The notes: generated by a model not told the origin, from the letters alone. A stretch of DNA of 64,000 nucleotides from Bacteroidia bacterium (GCA_030430385.1 JAUIFO010000012.1:1-64000); one strand, 5' to 3'; shown: positions 39,014-49,321, numbered from the stretch's first letter. A program made the numbers and translations.

Positions 39014-39364
39014 ATGCAAATTCAAGTTGTAAAATCTAAAATTCACAGAGTAAAAGTAACAGGAGCAGACCTCAATTATATAGGTAGTATTACCATTGAT
39101 GAAGATCTTATGGATGCTGCAAATATTATACAAGGTGAAAAGGTTCAAATTGTGAATAATGACAATGGTGAACGTTTAGAAACCTATTGTATTCCTGGTC
39201 CACGAAACAGTGGAGAAATTACATTAAATGGTGCTGCAGCCAGAAAAGTTGCAGTTGGTGATACGCTCATTTTAATCACATACGCGTTTATGGATATTGA
39301 AGACGCTAAAGTTTTTAAGCCTTCTCTAGTATTCCCTAATGAAGACAATAATCTTCTAAAATAA
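39014..39364 (+). CDS. panD: Aspartate 1-decarboxylase
   Basis: 116 residues. The self-cleavage site YIGS gives glycine 24 and serine 25, where serine becomes the pyruvoyl cofactor after backbone cleavage. The rest matches the small beta-barrel of PanD, with GEKVQIVN and [11 protein letters not shown]. It makes beta-alanine from aspartate for pantothenate, next to panC. The stop codon lies 3 bases before the next gene, in the same frame. Confidence 0.96.
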   Translation: MQIQVVKSKIHRVKVTGADLNYIGSITIDEDLMDAANIIQGEKVQIVNNDNGERLETYCIPGPRNSGEITLNGAAARKVAVGDTLILITYAFMDIEDAKVFKPSLVFPNEDNNLLK

Positions 39365-39367
39365 ACC

Positions 39368-40318
39368 TTGACAAGCAAGCAAAAAAAAATACTAACCATT
39401 CTAATTCCCATCCTAATTAGTATTGGGTTAGTTTGGTACTCCTTAAGTAAAGTCCCTATTAACACATTAATAGAAGAAGCTAAACAAGCTGACATTAAAT
39501 GGATCTTATTAAGCGTAGTTTGCTTAACTATTAGTCATATCTCAAGGGCTTACAGGTGGTTGTTTATGTTAGAGCCTATGGGTTACAAGGTGAAACTTAA
39601 CAACAGTATCATGGCTGTTTTTGCTACATACCTCATTAATTATGGTATACCGAGATCTGGTGAAATTGCAAGAGCTACGATCTTATCAAATTACGAAAAT
39701 GTCCCTTTTGAAAAAGGTTTTGGAACTATTGTTGCCGAACGCATTGCCGATATGATTGTAATGCTTGGAATTATAGGGATAACGCTTATTTTACAATTTG
39801 AGTTTATAATTAAATTTTTTGAAGAAAGGTTTAGCCTTACTTCGCTTTTGATAGCCTTTACAGGAATCTTAGCAGTTGGTATTTTGCTCATAGCTTTTAG
39901 AAAGCGAGAGTCTGGCTTCATAGGTAAGATAAACACTTTTATTAGAGGTCTTATTGAAGGCGCTGTAAGCATTTTTAAAATGAAAAAGAAATGGGCATTT
40001 ATAGCACATACACTTTTTATTTGGAGCATGTATTTGCTAATGTTTTATACGACAACTTTTGCGTTCAAAAGTTTGGAAGGACTTCCTATTGCAGCGGTAT
40101 TGATTGGTTTTATATCTGCAAGTTTTAGTATTGCTGCAACTAATGGAGGAACAGGTGCTTATCCTGCTGCTGTGTTTGCTGCATTTTCAATTTTTGGAAT
40201 TGCTAAAGAACCAAGTTTTGCATTTGGTTGGGTGCTTTGGGGTTCGCAAACACTTATGACGATCATTCTTGGTGGATTGTCGCTTCTTTATTTACCCATT
40301 TACAATAGAACCGAATAA
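39368..40318 (+). CDS. YbhN/UPF0104-like flippase-fold membrane protein
   Basis: 316 residues with about eight membrane segments. The family motif GEIARATILSNY and a TNGGTGAYPAAVFAAF segment fit the lysylphosphatidylglycerol synthase/YbhN transmembrane domain, which carries lipid flippase activity in MprF. It lacks the MprF catalytic domain. The only plausible start is TTG at 39368, because the frame is closed by panD's stop and no ATG occurs before the conserved first helix. Function is unknown; a lipid or isoprenoid-linked role is inferred. Confidence 0.78.
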   Translation: MTSKQKKILTILIPILISIGLVWYSLSKVPINTLIEEAKQADIKWILLSVVCLTISHISRAYRWLFMLEPMGYKVKLNNSIMAVFATYLINYGIPRSGEIARATILSNYENVPFEKGFGTIVAERIADMIVMLGIIGITLILQFEFIIKFFEERFSLTSLLIAFTGILAVGILLIAFRKRESGFIGKINTFIRGLIEGAVSIFKMKKKWAFIAHTLFIWSMYLLMFYTTTFAFKSLEGLPIAAVLIGFISASFSIAATNGGTGAYPAAVFAAFSIFGIAKEPSFAFGWVLWGSQTLMTIILGGLSLLYLPIYNRTE

Positions 40319-40350
40319 TTTTTTACCTTGCATTTCATAATTCAACACTA

Positions 40351-41490
40351 ATGAAAACTCGCTTTACTTTCCTTTCACTCTTTTTCTTTGCGTTTTTATT
40401 GGGCTTCGGTCAAGTAAAATACGAAACCTTTGAATCTTCAAAACTAGATGGTTCAAGAGACATAAAAATCCAGTTGCCTAGAAACTATGACCCTGAAGAC
40501 GAAGTACTATATCCATTGGTAATAGTCTTGGATGGTGATTATTTATTTGAACCTGTTGTTGGAAATACAGATTATCAATCTTACTGGGAAGATATTCCAA
40601 ACTGTTTGGTGGTAGGAATTAATCAGAGTGATACGAGAGAGGATGATTTTGTGTATGGCGAGACCAATAATGTTCCTGTTGCCGAAGGTGCTGATTTTTT
40701 TGAATTTATTGGGATGGAACTAATTCCTTATATCGAAGACAATTATATGGTTTCCGATTTTAGAATTGTCGTAGGTCACGATCTAAGTGCAAATTTTATA
40801 AACTATTACCTTTTTAAAGATAAACCTCTGTTTAGAGCGTATGTGTTGTTAAGTCCAGAATTAGCTCCAGAGATGGTTAATTTTATGTCTGAACGTGTTC
40901 CTAATATCGACATCAATACCTTTTATTATTTAGCTACAGCTACAGATGATGTAAAACAATTAAAGACAGATATTTTGGCTTTGGATAATGTTTTAAAGGG
41001 AATCGAAAATGAAAAGTTTAATTACAAATTCGATAACTTCGAAGATGCCAATCATTATTCTTTGGTTGGCCTGGGAATCCCTAAAGCTTTGAATAGCATC
41101 TTCTCATTTTACAAACCAATTACTAAAAAAGAATACAAAGAACAGGTATTAGAATATCCCGAGGGACCTTATGCTTACTTGATGAGAAAATATGAAGACA
41201 TTGAACTATTCTTCGGCTTTAAAAAGAAGGTTGTAGAGAACGATTTACGTGCAATCGCTTCAGCCTCTAAAAAGAAAAATGACCTGGAATCACTGAAGGA
41301 ACTCTCTAAATTAGCGAGAAAAGAATATCCAGATTCTATGATAGGTGCTTGGTATCAAGGTATGTATTACGAAGAAGAAGGAAATATTAGAAAAGCTTTA
41401 AATAGTTATAAGTCAGGAATTTTACTTGAAGAATCTGACTTTATTACTAAAGATATGCTGCTAGATAAGATCTACGAGCTTCAAGAGTAA
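40351..41490 (+). CDS. Secreted esterase-fold protein, nucleophile serine replaced by Asp (paralog 1)
   Basis: 379 residues with a signal peptide ending in GFGQ. Residues 25-250 follow the esterase D/enterochelin esterase-like alpha/beta-hydrolase pattern: SRDIKIQLPRNYDP, YPLVIVLDGDYLF, and VVGHDLSANF where the usual GHSMGG stands. The nucleophile position is Asp144. The late catalytic histidine is kept in ANHYSL. The C-terminal 100 residues are helical with a TPR-like YQGMYYEEEGNIRKALNSY. It is probably not a serine hydrolase. A paralog follows after 83 bp, and the two form a tandem pair. Confidence 0.85.
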   Translation: MKTRFTFLSLFFFAFLLGFGQVKYETFESSKLDGSRDIKIQLPRNYDPEDEVLYPLVIVLDGDYLFEPVVGNTDYQSYWEDIPNCLVVGINQSDTREDDFVYGETNNVPVAEGADFFEFIGMELIPYIEDNYMVSDFRIVVGHDLSANFINYYLFKDKPLFRAYVLLSPELAPEMVNFMSERVPNIDINTFYYLATATDDVKQLKTDILALDNVLKGIENEKFNYKFDNFEDANHYSLVGLGIPKALNSIFSFYKPITKKEYKEQVLEYPEGPYAYLMRKYEDIELFFGFKKKVVENDLRAIASASKKKNDLESLKELSKLARKEYPDSMIGAWYQGMYYEEEGNIRKALNSYKSGILLEESDFITKDMLLDKIYELQE

Positions 41491-41573
41491 TTTAAAAATT
41501 TTATGCAGTTCATCGAATAAATAGGTGTTTTGTCGTAGGGATTACTATATTTACATCACCAAATCCCTTTACG

Positions 41574-42758
41574 ATGAAAAAATACCTACTTATCACCTTA
41601 GTCGTGCTGTTTTGCTCGTCGCTCTACGCTCAAACGATTTACAAGGAATTGCCATCAAGATATCTCAACACCTCAAGAGATATCAAAATTAAATTACCAA
41701 AGAATTACGATCCCGATTCTCATGTAAAGTATCCTGTATTGTTAGTCTTTGATGGTGATTACTTATTCGAACCTGTTTCAGGTCAAGTACACTTTCAAAC
41801 CTATTTTGAAGAAATGCCAGAATCAATTATTGTTGGTATTGTTCAAGGTAAAGAACGGTTCTACGATGGTTATTATGATGAATTAACTGGGATGCCTTTT
41901 GAATCAGGGAAACGCTTTTACGATTTTGTTCAGCATGAATTGTTACCATACATAGATAGAGAATATAATACGAGTCCGTTTAGAGTAGCTATTGGTCATA
42001 ATACTATGGCTAACTTTATGAATTCGTATTTATTTACAGACGAGCCTATTTTTCAAGCTTACATCAATATTAGTCCAGAATATAAAGGAACGATGTCTCA
42101 AAATTTAGTAACGCGTTTAGGACACTTAAAAAATGATGTGTTTTATTATGTTGCTACAAGTGATAAAGATGTTCCTAAATTAAGAGATAACATTAGAGCT
42201 ACAAGTGCAGAGCTTAAAACCTTAGATACGCAAATGTTTACGTTCTATTTTGATGAACTTCAAGGTGACTCACATTATACTTTAGTTACTGGCGCTTTAT
42301 CAAAATCGTTAGATAAGATCTTTGAGATTTTTAAACCTTTGGATGAGAAAGAAATTAATGAAAAAGTTTTAACCTACGAAGGGACTTTAGACGAATACAT
42401 TGTTAATCGATATGAACGTATTGAAGAGTATTTCGGAATTTCAAAACCAATTACTGAAGAGGAGTTTGCTAAAATTGTAGCAGCAGCCGAAGAGCGTGAA
42501 GACTTAGAATCGTTACAACGTATAGGTAAATTGGCAAATAAGCAAGATCCAAATTCTTCACTAGGAAACTATTACTTAGCATTACACGCTGAAAAAGTAG
42601 GAAAGAACAAAAAAGCAACAAAGTTTTATGAGTCTGCTCTTGCATTAAATGAGACCATAATTATTGATAAAGAGTATATCAAGTCTAAGTTGACTAACTT
42701 ACTTGAAGAAATGGCTGTAGATGATAACGAAAAAGATGATGAGGATGAAGAAAACTAA
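41574..42758 (+). CDS. Secreted esterase-fold protein, nucleophile serine replaced by Asn (paralog 2)
   Basis: 394 residues with a signal peptide ending in SLYAQ. It aligns end to end with the upstream paralog: SRDIKIKLPKNYDP, VFDGDYLFEPV, and AIGHNTMANF with Asn143 at the nucleophile position. SHYTLV keeps the histidine. The TPR-like tail is followed by an acidic C-terminus (DDNEKDDEDEEN). The pair is divergent at many positions, so it is an old duplication, and both copies lost the serine independently or kept a common loss. Confidence 0.85.
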   Translation: MKKYLLITLVVLFCSSLYAQTIYKELPSRYLNTSRDIKIKLPKNYDPDSHVKYPVLLVFDGDYLFEPVSGQVHFQTYFEEMPESIIVGIVQGKERFYDGYYDELTGMPFESGKRFYDFVQHELLPYIDREYNTSPFRVAIGHNTMANFMNSYLFTDEPIFQAYINISPEYKGTMSQNLVTRLGHLKNDVFYYVATSDKDVPKLRDNIRATSAELKTLDTQMFTFYFDELQGDSHYTLVTGALSKSLDKIFEIFKPLDEKEINEKVLTYEGTLDEYIVNRYERIEEYFGISKPITEEEFAKIVAAAEEREDLESLQRIGKLANKQDPNSSLGNYYLALHAEKVGKNKKATKFYESALALNETIIIDKEYIKSKLTNLLEEMAVDDNEKDDEDEEN

Positions 42759-42863
42759 ATTCAGTATATATTCAACCGACTACTTTTTTGAGTGGCTATA
42801 TCTCAGGACCAAGGCATTTTTTAATCAAAATATGGCCTTCAGATTAGCTGTGATAAAATGCTT

Positions 42864-42882
42864 AACCCTTTTTGGGTTGTTT
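42864..42882 (+). terminator. Weak candidate terminator after the paralog pair
   Basis: A 5-bp stem AACCC/GGGTT (42864-42868 with 42874-42878) with a T5 loop, followed by only GTTT. The tail is short, so it may not work as a terminator. The rest of this 172-bp gap shows no gene. Confidence 0.25.
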
Positions 42883-42930
42883 AAAGATATCAACTAAAAA
42901 TATCTTAATTTAGCTGTTCAAATATCTTCT

Positions 42931-44289
42931 ATGGCTAAATTAAAAACAAGCTTTTTTTGTCAGAATTGTGGGTCTCAATATTCCAAATGGCAAGGGCAAT
43001 GTACCTCTTGTAAATCTTGGAACACCATTACTGAAGAGGTAATTCAAAAGCCAGAAAAGAGTGACTGGAAATTACCTGATACAGCTTCAAAGCGAGTTTC
43101 AAAGCCATTAAAGATCAATGATATTGATACGTCTCAGGAAGCACGATTAGATACTTCAGATCAAGAGTTTAACCGTGTGCTTGGAGGTGGTTTGGTGCCA
43201 GGTTCATTAACCCTTTTAGGCGGTGAGCCAGGTATAGGAAAAAGTACCTTGCTATTACAAATCTCTCTCAAATTACCTTACAAAACGTTGTATGTTTCAG
43301 GTGAAGAAAGTCAGAAGCAAATTAAGATGCGAGCAGAACGTATCCACCCTAAATCTAATCACTGTTATATTCTAACGGAAACTAAAACACAGCACATATT
43401 CAAGCAAATTCAAGAACTGGAACCTGATATTGTTATCATTGATTCTATTCAAACTTTACATAGTGATTACATCGAATCTTCAGCTGGAAGTATTTCTCAA
43501 ATAAAAGAATGTACAACAGAGCTTATTAAGTTTGCAAAGGAAACCTCTACACCTGTTATACTAATTGGTCATATTACTAAAGATGGTCATATTGCTGGAC
43601 CTAAAATTCTAGAGCATATGGTTGATACAGTATTACAATTTGAAGGCGATCGCAATCATGTCTTTAGAATCCTTCGCGCTAATAAAAACCGTTTTGGATC
43701 TACAAATGAGTTAGGAATTTATGAAATGCAAGGCTCTGGATTACGTGAAGTGACCAATCCTTCTGAAGTTTTGATTTCTCAAAAGGATGAAGAATTATCT
43801 GGTCATGCGGTCGCTGCTACTTTGGAAGGAATGCGACCTTTGTTAATTGAAGTCCAAGCTTTAGTGAGTACAGCTGTTTATGGTACGCCTCAACGAAGTG
43901 CAACAGGATTTAATGCGAAACGACTCAATATGCTACTAGCGGTTTTAGAGAAGCGTGCTGGTTTTAGACTTGGAGCAAAGGATGTGTTTTTAAATATTAC
44001 TGGAGGAATTACAGTTGATGATCCAGCAATCGATTTAGCAGTTGTTGCTGCTATATTATCTTCAAATGAAGATGAATCATTACCAAGTGACTACTGCTTT
44101 GCTGCTGAGGTTGGTCTATCAGGAGAAATTCGTCCTGTGCAGCGTGTTGAACAACGAATCATTGAAGCAGAGAAATTAGGATTCTCTACAATTTTTGTAT
44201 CTAAATTCAATAAAATATCATTAAAGAACACAACAATAAAGATTCAGTTGATTTCTAAAATTGAAGATTTGATAGGTTTTTTAGTGTAA
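42931..44289 (+). CDS. radA: DNA repair protein RadA (Sms)
   Basis: 452 residues. The N-terminal zinc finger has cysteines 10, 13, 24 and 27. The P-loop GEPGIGKS is at residues 98-105, and NKNRFGS is the RadA KNRFG motif. The last third is a Lon-like P domain without protease activity. RadA promotes branch migration in recombination repair. The gene has no clear promoter element and ends in a perfect inverted repeat. Confidence 0.95.
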   Translation: MAKLKTSFFCQNCGSQYSKWQGQCTSCKSWNTITEEVIQKPEKSDWKLPDTASKRVSKPLKINDIDTSQEARLDTSDQEFNRVLGGGLVPGSLTLLGGEPGIGKSTLLLQISLKLPYKTLYVSGEESQKQIKMRAERIHPKSNHCYILTETKTQHIFKQIQELEPDIVIIDSIQTLHSDYIESSAGSISQIKECTTELIKFAKETSTPVILIGHITKDGHIAGPKILEHMVDTVLQFEGDRNHVFRILRANKNRFGSTNELGIYEMQGSGLREVTNPSEVLISQKDEELSGHAVAATLEGMRPLLIEVQALVSTAVYGTPQRSATGFNAKRLNMLLAVLEKRAGFRLGAKDVFLNITGGITVDDPAIDLAVVAAILSSNEDESLPSDYCFAAEVGLSGEIRPVQRVEQRIIEAEKLGFSTIFVSKFNKISLKNTTIKIQLISKIEDLIGFLV

Positions 44290-44302
44290 ATATTTTACAC
44301 TA
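44282..44302 (+). terminator. Inverted repeat spanning the radA stop
   Basis: A 9-bp perfect stem TAGTGTAAA/TTTACACTA (44282-44290 with 44294-44302) with a 3-base loop. It includes the radA stop. Seven T follow a few bases later. It is a plausible terminator. Confidence 0.55.
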
Positions 44303-44414
44303 GAACCGCTTTTTTTACAGCATTTTGAACTTCATCTAATTTATTAAACACTTTATCAAATAAGCTATCTCAGCATTGGATAAAGTCATAATATTGTAAC
44401 AGATTATGTGCCAT
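44295..44414 (-). pseudogene. 39-codon antisense reading frame broken by one TGA (possible relic)
   Basis: On the minus strand an ATG at 44414 opens MAHNLLQYYDFIQC, then TGA at codon 15, then DSLFDKVFNKLDEVQNAV and seven more residues to a TAA. Both halves look coding: the second half is an amphipathic helix with good residue use. With the TGA it is a relic of a small gene or a chance frame. No similar protein is recognised. I give it only low weight. Confidence 0.2.
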
Positions 44415-44460
44415 CACACATGGTCTTTTTTTATCTAAAAACGAGCCCTCTTAAAATCTA

Positions 44461-44477
44461 TCGAATTGCATATTCGA
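44461..44477. promoter_or_regulatory. Small palindrome upstream of the giant T9SS gene
   Basis: TCGAAT and ATTCGA form a 6-bp inverted repeat with a 5-base spacer, about 20 bp before the ATG at 44497. It may be an operator for that gene. No regulator is assigned. The rest of this 207-bp gap shows nothing else convincing except the low-confidence relic. Confidence 0.3.
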
Positions 44478-44496
44478 AACATTAATCCATTGTGTT

Positions 44497-47400
44497 ATGA
44501 AGCTAAGACTTCTCTTTATATTATCTATTTTATTGCTGCTTTCGGCCACTATTTGTGCCTATGCGCAAGATGCTGATGGTGATACAATTCCAGATCACAT
44601 TGATTTAGACGATGATAATGATGGTATCTCAGATATTGACGAACAGGGCAGTGCTATTCCTAACGGACCAGAATGTGGTGGTGAGGTTGATTTTAATTTT
44701 AATGCAACACCAATTGAAGCTTCAGGAGATGGAGATTCGTCTACCTTATTGGAAGGTGAAGTGTTTCGCTTTCCAAACGTAGGGACAGACATTGATGCGT
44801 TAATTACACTTGTAGATTTTGTGGATGCTACTTTAGTAGACCTAGATAATAACAGTTCAAATCCTACATTTTTTAAGCCAAATATTCAATATTTGAATAT
44901 GTTACCTGATCAGGAAGCTTATATTGAACTACAAGTACAATTTGTTGAAACAGGGACAACAAATGCTGTTACAGTGCCTGAGCTGTTTATCAATCTTAAT
45001 GATATTGATGGTAATTCAACCTTGTCTGAAAAGGATAAAATTCAAACGCCTTACAGTTACGCTATAGATAGTCCAACAAATGTTACGATTACCGAAGAAG
45101 AAAATTTCTTAGTGGCGACTTCTGGAAGTATTAATTATTCAGGAACCTCTAATTCTAATCCTAATGTTAATATTGCGTCTCGTTTTTTTGATTTGACCGC
45201 TTTCACAATTCGTTTAGGAATAAAAGCAAATACGAATATTAATTATGTGGTAAGACGTTATAGCTTGGAGTTTTCTTGTGTTACCAACTTTTTTAACCCT
45301 CAAATTGTTTTAGCTGATGCAGATGGTGATGGGATTGCTAATTATCTAGATATTGATAGTGATAATGATGGTATTCCAGATAATGTTGAAGCACAAACTA
45401 CAGCAGGTTACCTTCAACCTTCGGGTAGTATCAATGCGTCAGGATTTTATGATAATTATGGTTCTGGGTTTACACCAATTGATACAGATGGTGATGGTGT
45501 TCCAGATTTTCTTGATGATGATTCAGACAATGATGGCGTTTTAGATATTTTTGAAAATGGCTTAGCAAACACACTGTCTGGAACAGATACTGATAACGAT
45601 GGTTTAGATGATAATTTTGAAACAAATGGCGTTAATGATGTTACACTTGATGTTAACGAAGATATAACCGACCCTTCAACATTTCCTGATGCTGATGGAG
45701 ACTTGTCTTCAAATGGAGATGTAGATTATCGCGATTTGTTTGATGTCAATCCACCACAAGTTGCAGCCTTAGATTTTGATGGTCTAAACGATTATGTAAC
45801 TGGTGAAGGCTTTCTGAATGGAGCGAGTCAACTCACCATTATGGCATGGATAAAAATTGCCAATTCTGCTTCAGGAACTATGACTATAGCAGGAGAAGAC
45901 ACAGGTTATCGATTGTTTGTTGAAAATGCCAATACCTTAGGATTTATAACACGAACAGATGACAATATATCGCATTCAGTTTCGGGATCTAGCATTAATT
46001 TTAACGAATGGCATCACGTTACAGGAACATTTTCTTCGCTAACAGGTCTTACTAATTTTTACATCGACGGCGAATTTGTTGGAAGCAATAGCGGAACCAT
46101 TGGCGCTGTTATTGAAACATCACCATTAAGCTTAGGAAATTTCCAAATAGGGAGACGTTCAAGTAGAACTGCTGATAAAGAATATTTTGAAGGTGAGATT
46201 GATGAAGTGCGTGTGTTTAATAAAGCACTTTCTTCAGAGCAAATTCAGCAATTGGTCTTCCAAGAGATGAGTGATCACTCTGGAAATGTTGGAGGAACAA
46301 TCATTTCTAAAGAAGTAATCCATCATACGACCTCAGATATGATATCATGGTCTAATGTATTAGCATACTATCCTATGTCTAATATTAAATCGAATGCTGT
46401 AAACGATTTTTCACCATATAGCAGACATCTTGCTATTTCAGGAATCCATACAGTACAGTCTCAAACAGCGCCAATGCCATTTGTAACTAGTGCTGATGGC
46501 GATTGGAACAATCAAAATACTTGGTTGTTTGGTTCCGTTTGGGATATTGAAAATGAAGCGACTAATAAAGATTGGAGTATTGTTGATATAAAACATAATG
46601 TCACATCTTCAAACTCGCATACCAATTTAGGGCTGTTTATTGATGATGGAAAAACGCTTACCATCAATGGCGATCATAAAGTTGAAAATGCTTGGTATTT
46701 TGAACTGAATGGAACTTTAGACCTCAGTGGAGATTCACAATTGATTCAAGGACCAAATAGTGATTTAGTGACGTCGGCTCAAGGAAAGATCTTAAGAAGG
46801 CAAGAAGGAAGTGCAAATAAGTATTGGTATAATTACTGGTCGTCTCCTGTTGGTGCAGTTGGTATGTCGTCTTTTACAAATAATAATACCAATGCGAACA
46901 ACACCAATAATTCAAGTTTTAAATTGAATGTATTGAAAGATGATTTAGGCAATGCAATGTCGTTTACAAATGCTTACGATCAGGTTGGAAGTATTAGCAC
47001 ACGATGGTTATATACATTCCAGAATGGCGTCACGTATTTTGATTATGCGAGCATAGATCAACATTCAGAATTACAACCAGGAATAGGCTATACTCAAAAA
47101 GGAACAGGAGTATCTGGTATAGAACAACAATATCTTTTTGAAGGAAAGCCAAACAACGGAACCATTGTTATTAATGTTTTAGACACAGGCGGAAATGGTT
47201 CAGTTCCTGCTGAAAGTAGAACAAGTTATTTATTGGGAAATCCATATCCTTCAGCTATTGATGTACATGCATTTATTGATGATAATATTGGTGTCATTGA
47301 TGGATCTATCCAGCTATGGCAACAGTGGAGTGGGAATTCACATTATTTAAACGAATATAATGGAGGCTATGCCTCTGTCACCAAATTAGGTTCGGTTAGA

Positions 47401-48327
47401 GCATCTCAATTTATTGGGATAGATGGTGGAAGTACAGGAGGTGAAGAAGGCACAAAACGTCCGACGCGTTACCTTCCAGTTGGTCAAGGCTTTTTAACTG
47501 AAATAGTTGCCGATGGAACAGTGACGTTTAAAAATAGTCAAAGAGTGTTTGTTAAAGAAAGTGATGCTAATGGAACCTACGATCAAGGTGCTGTATTTTT
47601 AAGGACTTCTGGTGATACTGACACAGAAACTGAAGCGATAATGCAAAAACTGCGTTTAGAGTTTAATTCGGTTAATGGTCCTGAAGCAAGAAGAGAATTG
47701 CTTTTAGGGTTTAGTAACCACACAACAGATGCGTTTGATTATGGTTTTGAGGCTAGAAATGCAAGTCTAGGTCATGACGACTTGAGTTTGATTTTAGAAG
47801 ATGAACTATTACTTATTCAAGCGTATGCTTCAATTACAAATGACAAAATTATTCCGTTGCATTTAAAAACATCTGGAACTTATAACTATTCCATAAAAGC
47901 GACTGATTTTGAAAATATAGATGACAATCAAGAGGTGTATTTAAAAGATAATCTTACTGGTGCGTTTTATGATTTGAAAGCCGAGCAAGCTTATGAGTTT
48001 TCATCCAATGAAGGCCAATTTAATAACAGGTTCGAGATTGTATTTCAAAATCAGGAGGAGACACTTTCTTCTCAAGGAAATAGCTTACACGATTATAAAA
48101 TTTATGTCGATAATACTTTAGATAAACTGTATGTGAAAGGCTTACAAAACAATGCCGACGAACTTTATATTTACAATATTTTGGGGCAAGCAATGCAGGA
48201 ATTTTCAAATGTAGAGGCTTCTCAACTTGAGTCAGGACTAAATCTTCAAAATATCACTTCTGGAGCTTATGTGGTATATCTAAGTGTAGATTCAAAAGTT
48301 ACAACCAAGAAAATAATTATAAATTAA
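44497..48327 (+). CDS. Giant T9SS-secreted protein with TSP3 repeats and LamG domain
   Basis: 1,276 residues. The signal peptide ends in AYAQ, followed at once by a calcium-binding thrombospondin type 3 repeat ([19 protein letters not shown]). A beta domain follows, then two or three more TSP3 units ([38 protein letters not shown], about 270-400), a LamG/concanavalin-type domain (about 425-590), a linker, and a C-terminal module shared with the other giant protein, ending in a T9SS sorting domain with LYIYNILGQ. It is likely a calcium-dependent surface adhesin or glycan binder. No catalytic site is seen. Confidence 0.85.
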   Translation: MKLRLLFILSILLLLSATICAYAQDADGDTIPDHIDLDDDNDGISDIDEQGSAIPNGPECGGEVDFNFNATPIEASGDGDSSTLLEGEVFRFPNVGTDIDALITLVDFVDATLVDLDNNSSNPTFFKPNIQYLNMLPDQEAYIELQVQFVETGTTNAVTVPELFINLNDIDGNSTLSEKDKIQTPYSYAIDSPTNVTITEEENFLVATSGSINYSGTSNSNPNVNIASRFFDLTAFTIRLGIKANTNINYVVRRYSLEFSCVTNFFNPQIVLADADGDGIANYLDIDSDNDGIPDNVEAQTTAGYLQPSGSINASGFYDNYGSGFTPIDTDGDGVPDFLDDDSDNDGVLDIFENGLANTLSGTDTDNDGLDDNFETNGVNDVTLDVNEDITDPSTFPDADGDLSSNGDVDYRDLFDVNPPQVAALDFDGLNDYVTGEGFLNGASQLTIMAWIKIANSASGTMTIAGEDTGYRLFVENANTLGFITRTDDNISHSVSGSSINFNEWHHVTGTFSSLTGLTNFYIDGEFVGSNSGTIGAVIETSPLSLGNFQIGRRSSRTADKEYFEGEIDEVRVFNKALSSEQIQQLVFQEMSDHSGNVGGTIISKEVIHHTTSDMISWSNVLAYYPMSNIKSNAVNDFSPYSRHLAISGIHTVQSQTAPMPFVTSADGDWNNQNTWLFGSVWDIENEATNKDWSIVDIKHNVTSSNSHTNLGLFIDDGKTLTINGDHKVENAWYFELNGTLDLSGDSQLIQGPNSDLVTSAQGKILRRQEGSANKYWYNYWSSPVGAVGMSSFTNNNTNANNTNNSSFKLNVLKDDLGNAMSFTNAYDQVGSISTRWLYTFQNGVTYFDYASIDQHSELQPGIGYTQKGTGVSGIEQQYLFEGKPNNGTIVINVLDTGGNGSVPAESRTSYLLGNPYPSAIDVHAFIDDNIGVIDGSIQLWQQWSGNSHYLNEYNGGYASVTKLGSVRASQFIGIDGGSTGGEEGTKRPTRYLPVGQGFLTEIVADGTVTFKNSQRVFVKESDANGTYDQGAVFLRTSGDTDTETEAIMQKLRLEFNSVNGPEARRELLLGFSNHTTDAFDYGFEARNASLGHDDLSLILEDELLLIQAYASITNDKIIPLHLKTSGTYNYSIKATDFENIDDNQEVYLKDNLTGAFYDLKAEQAYEFSSNEGQFNNRFEIVFQNQEETLSSQGNSLHDYKIYVDNTLDKLYVKGLQNNADELYIYNILGQAMQEFSNVEASQLESGLNLQNITSGAYVVYLSVDSKVTTKKIIIN

Positions 48328-48434
48328 CCTGATAACACATCGTCTGAATTATTGTATGGTTCAAAGGGTTTATTTGGAAGTGTTCTAAAAAAAAAGGAAA
48401 TTCATTGAACTAACTTTTAACCAACCTAAAACTA

Positions 48435-49013
48435 ATGAATGACCCTAGATTTGATTTTTTAAAATCAAAATTTGAGATGTCTGAGGAAGTATTCCTAAAG
48501 CTCGAAAGTCTTGCCTCAAAAAAACACCTAAAAAAAGGAGAAAAAGTCGTTGAACAAGGCGCGATAAGTTCTAAAATTTATTTTCTTACATCAGGCTTAA
48601 TGATCTCCAAAAGAGTTAATAGCTCAGGAAAAGAATATACAAAAAACATCTATTCACCAATAAGCTTTACAGGGTCAATAGGTTCTATATTAACGCAAAA
48701 ACCGTCCCTGTTTTCTTATGAAGCTTTAACAGAATGCGAGGTTTATGAAATAGAATACAAAGATTTTATGGATCTGTCAAAAACCTACAATGAAGTAAGT
48801 CATTTGTATAGCCGAATTTTAGAATATCTGTTCTTAATGTACGAACAAAAACAAATTGAGTCTATATCATACAATGCCACAGAACGTTATGAATTACTCA
48901 GAGATCGTATTCCCGATATTGATAATCAAATTCCACAATATCAAATTGCATCGTATCTAAATATAACGCCAGTTCAGTTAAGCAGAATTAGAAAAGAATT
49001 ACTTGAAAATTAA
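48435..49013 (+). CDS. Crp/Fnr-type transcription regulator
   Basis: 192 residues. The N-terminal part is a cNMP-binding-like beta-roll (KKHLKKGEKVVEQGAISSKIYFLTSGL). The C-terminus has an HTH-type segment IPQYQIASYLNITPVQLSRIRKEL. It lacks the four-cysteine iron-sulfur motif of FNR. It is probably a transcription factor whose ligand is unknown. The nearest downstream genes are two tiny ORFs, about 190 bp away, after a terminator. Confidence 0.85.
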   Translation: MNDPRFDFLKSKFEMSEEVFLKLESLASKKHLKKGEKVVEQGAISSKIYFLTSGLMISKRVNSSGKEYTKNIYSPISFTGSIGSILTQKPSLFSYEALTECEVYEIEYKDFMDLSKTYNEVSHLYSRILEYLFLMYEQKQIESISYNATERYELLRDRIPDIDNQIPQYQIASYLNITPVQLSRIRKELLEN

Positions 49014-49044
49014 CATATGTTATTTGCTATAATTATAGAAGTAT

Positions 49045-49064
49045 GTAGCTTTACGAAGAGCTAC
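49045..49064. repeat. Small inverted repeat
   Basis: GTAGCT and AGCTAC, a 6-bp perfect inverted repeat with an 8-base spacer. It lies between the Crp-type gene and its terminator. It could be an operator or part of the terminator leader. Confidence 0.25.
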
Positions 49065-49105
49065 TAACTGATAATCCCTAAATTATAGCTAACCAATACA
49101 CATAG

Positions 49106-49137
49106 AAGCAAGTGCTAAAACACTTGCTTTTGTTTTT
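49106..49137 (+). terminator. Terminator of the Crp/Fnr-type gene
   Basis: A 9-bp perfect stem AAGCAAGTG/CACTTGCTT (49106-49114 with 49121-49129), CTAAAA loop, then T-rich tail. Confidence 0.85.
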
Positions 49138-49175
49138 GGGATAATAAACACTTCGTTGTGACTTATTTAGAATTT

Positions 49176-49200
49176 AAGTGTCTAAGTTTTAAAGACACTT
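49176..49200. promoter_or_regulatory. Perfect inverted repeat ending 4 bases before a small ORF
   Basis: AAGTGTCT (49176-49183) and AGACACTT (49193-49200) with a 9-base loop, ending just before the ATG at 49205. It may be an operator or an mRNA hairpin that masks the ribosome site. No T-run follows, so it is not a terminator. Confidence 0.45.
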
Positions 49201-49204
49201 TATT

Positions 49205-49321
49205 ATGTCTCCAGAAAGTAACAACAAAAAACTCATATCACTTATTGTTATCATAATCACTTGTGGATTAATTGGTTTTAGTATTGTTACAATTATTTCA
49301 GAACTTATAAAATCGATATGA
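49205..49321 (+). CDS. Hypothetical 38-residue membrane protein
   Basis: The frame starts ATG TCT CCA and encodes 38 residues. After the hydrophilic SPESNNKK opening, one long hydrophobic stretch (residues 10-35, LISLIVIIITCGLIGFSIV and onward) makes a single membrane helix. Its stop TGA overlaps the next ATG as ATGA. It follows a perfect inverted repeat by 4 bases. I do not recognise a family. The coding case rests on the hydrophobic composition and on the coupled overlap. Confidence 0.4.
   Translation: MSPESNNKKLISLIVIIITCGLIGFSIVTIISELIKSI

Noticed and set aside
40351..42758. Recent tandem duplication or assembly error of the pseudo-esterase genes
   Set aside because: The two copies differ at many residues and have different tails and signal peptides, so the duplication is old.
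42841..42898. Small ORF (21 codons) in the gap before radA
   Set aside because: It has no family match, no promoter and no coupling; it is likely chance.
45300..45740. Tandem DNA repeats resembling a small array in the second giant T9SS gene
   Set aside because: They are the coding sequence of thrombospondin type 3 repeats (GATGGTGATGG-type codons), not a CRISPR or satellite.
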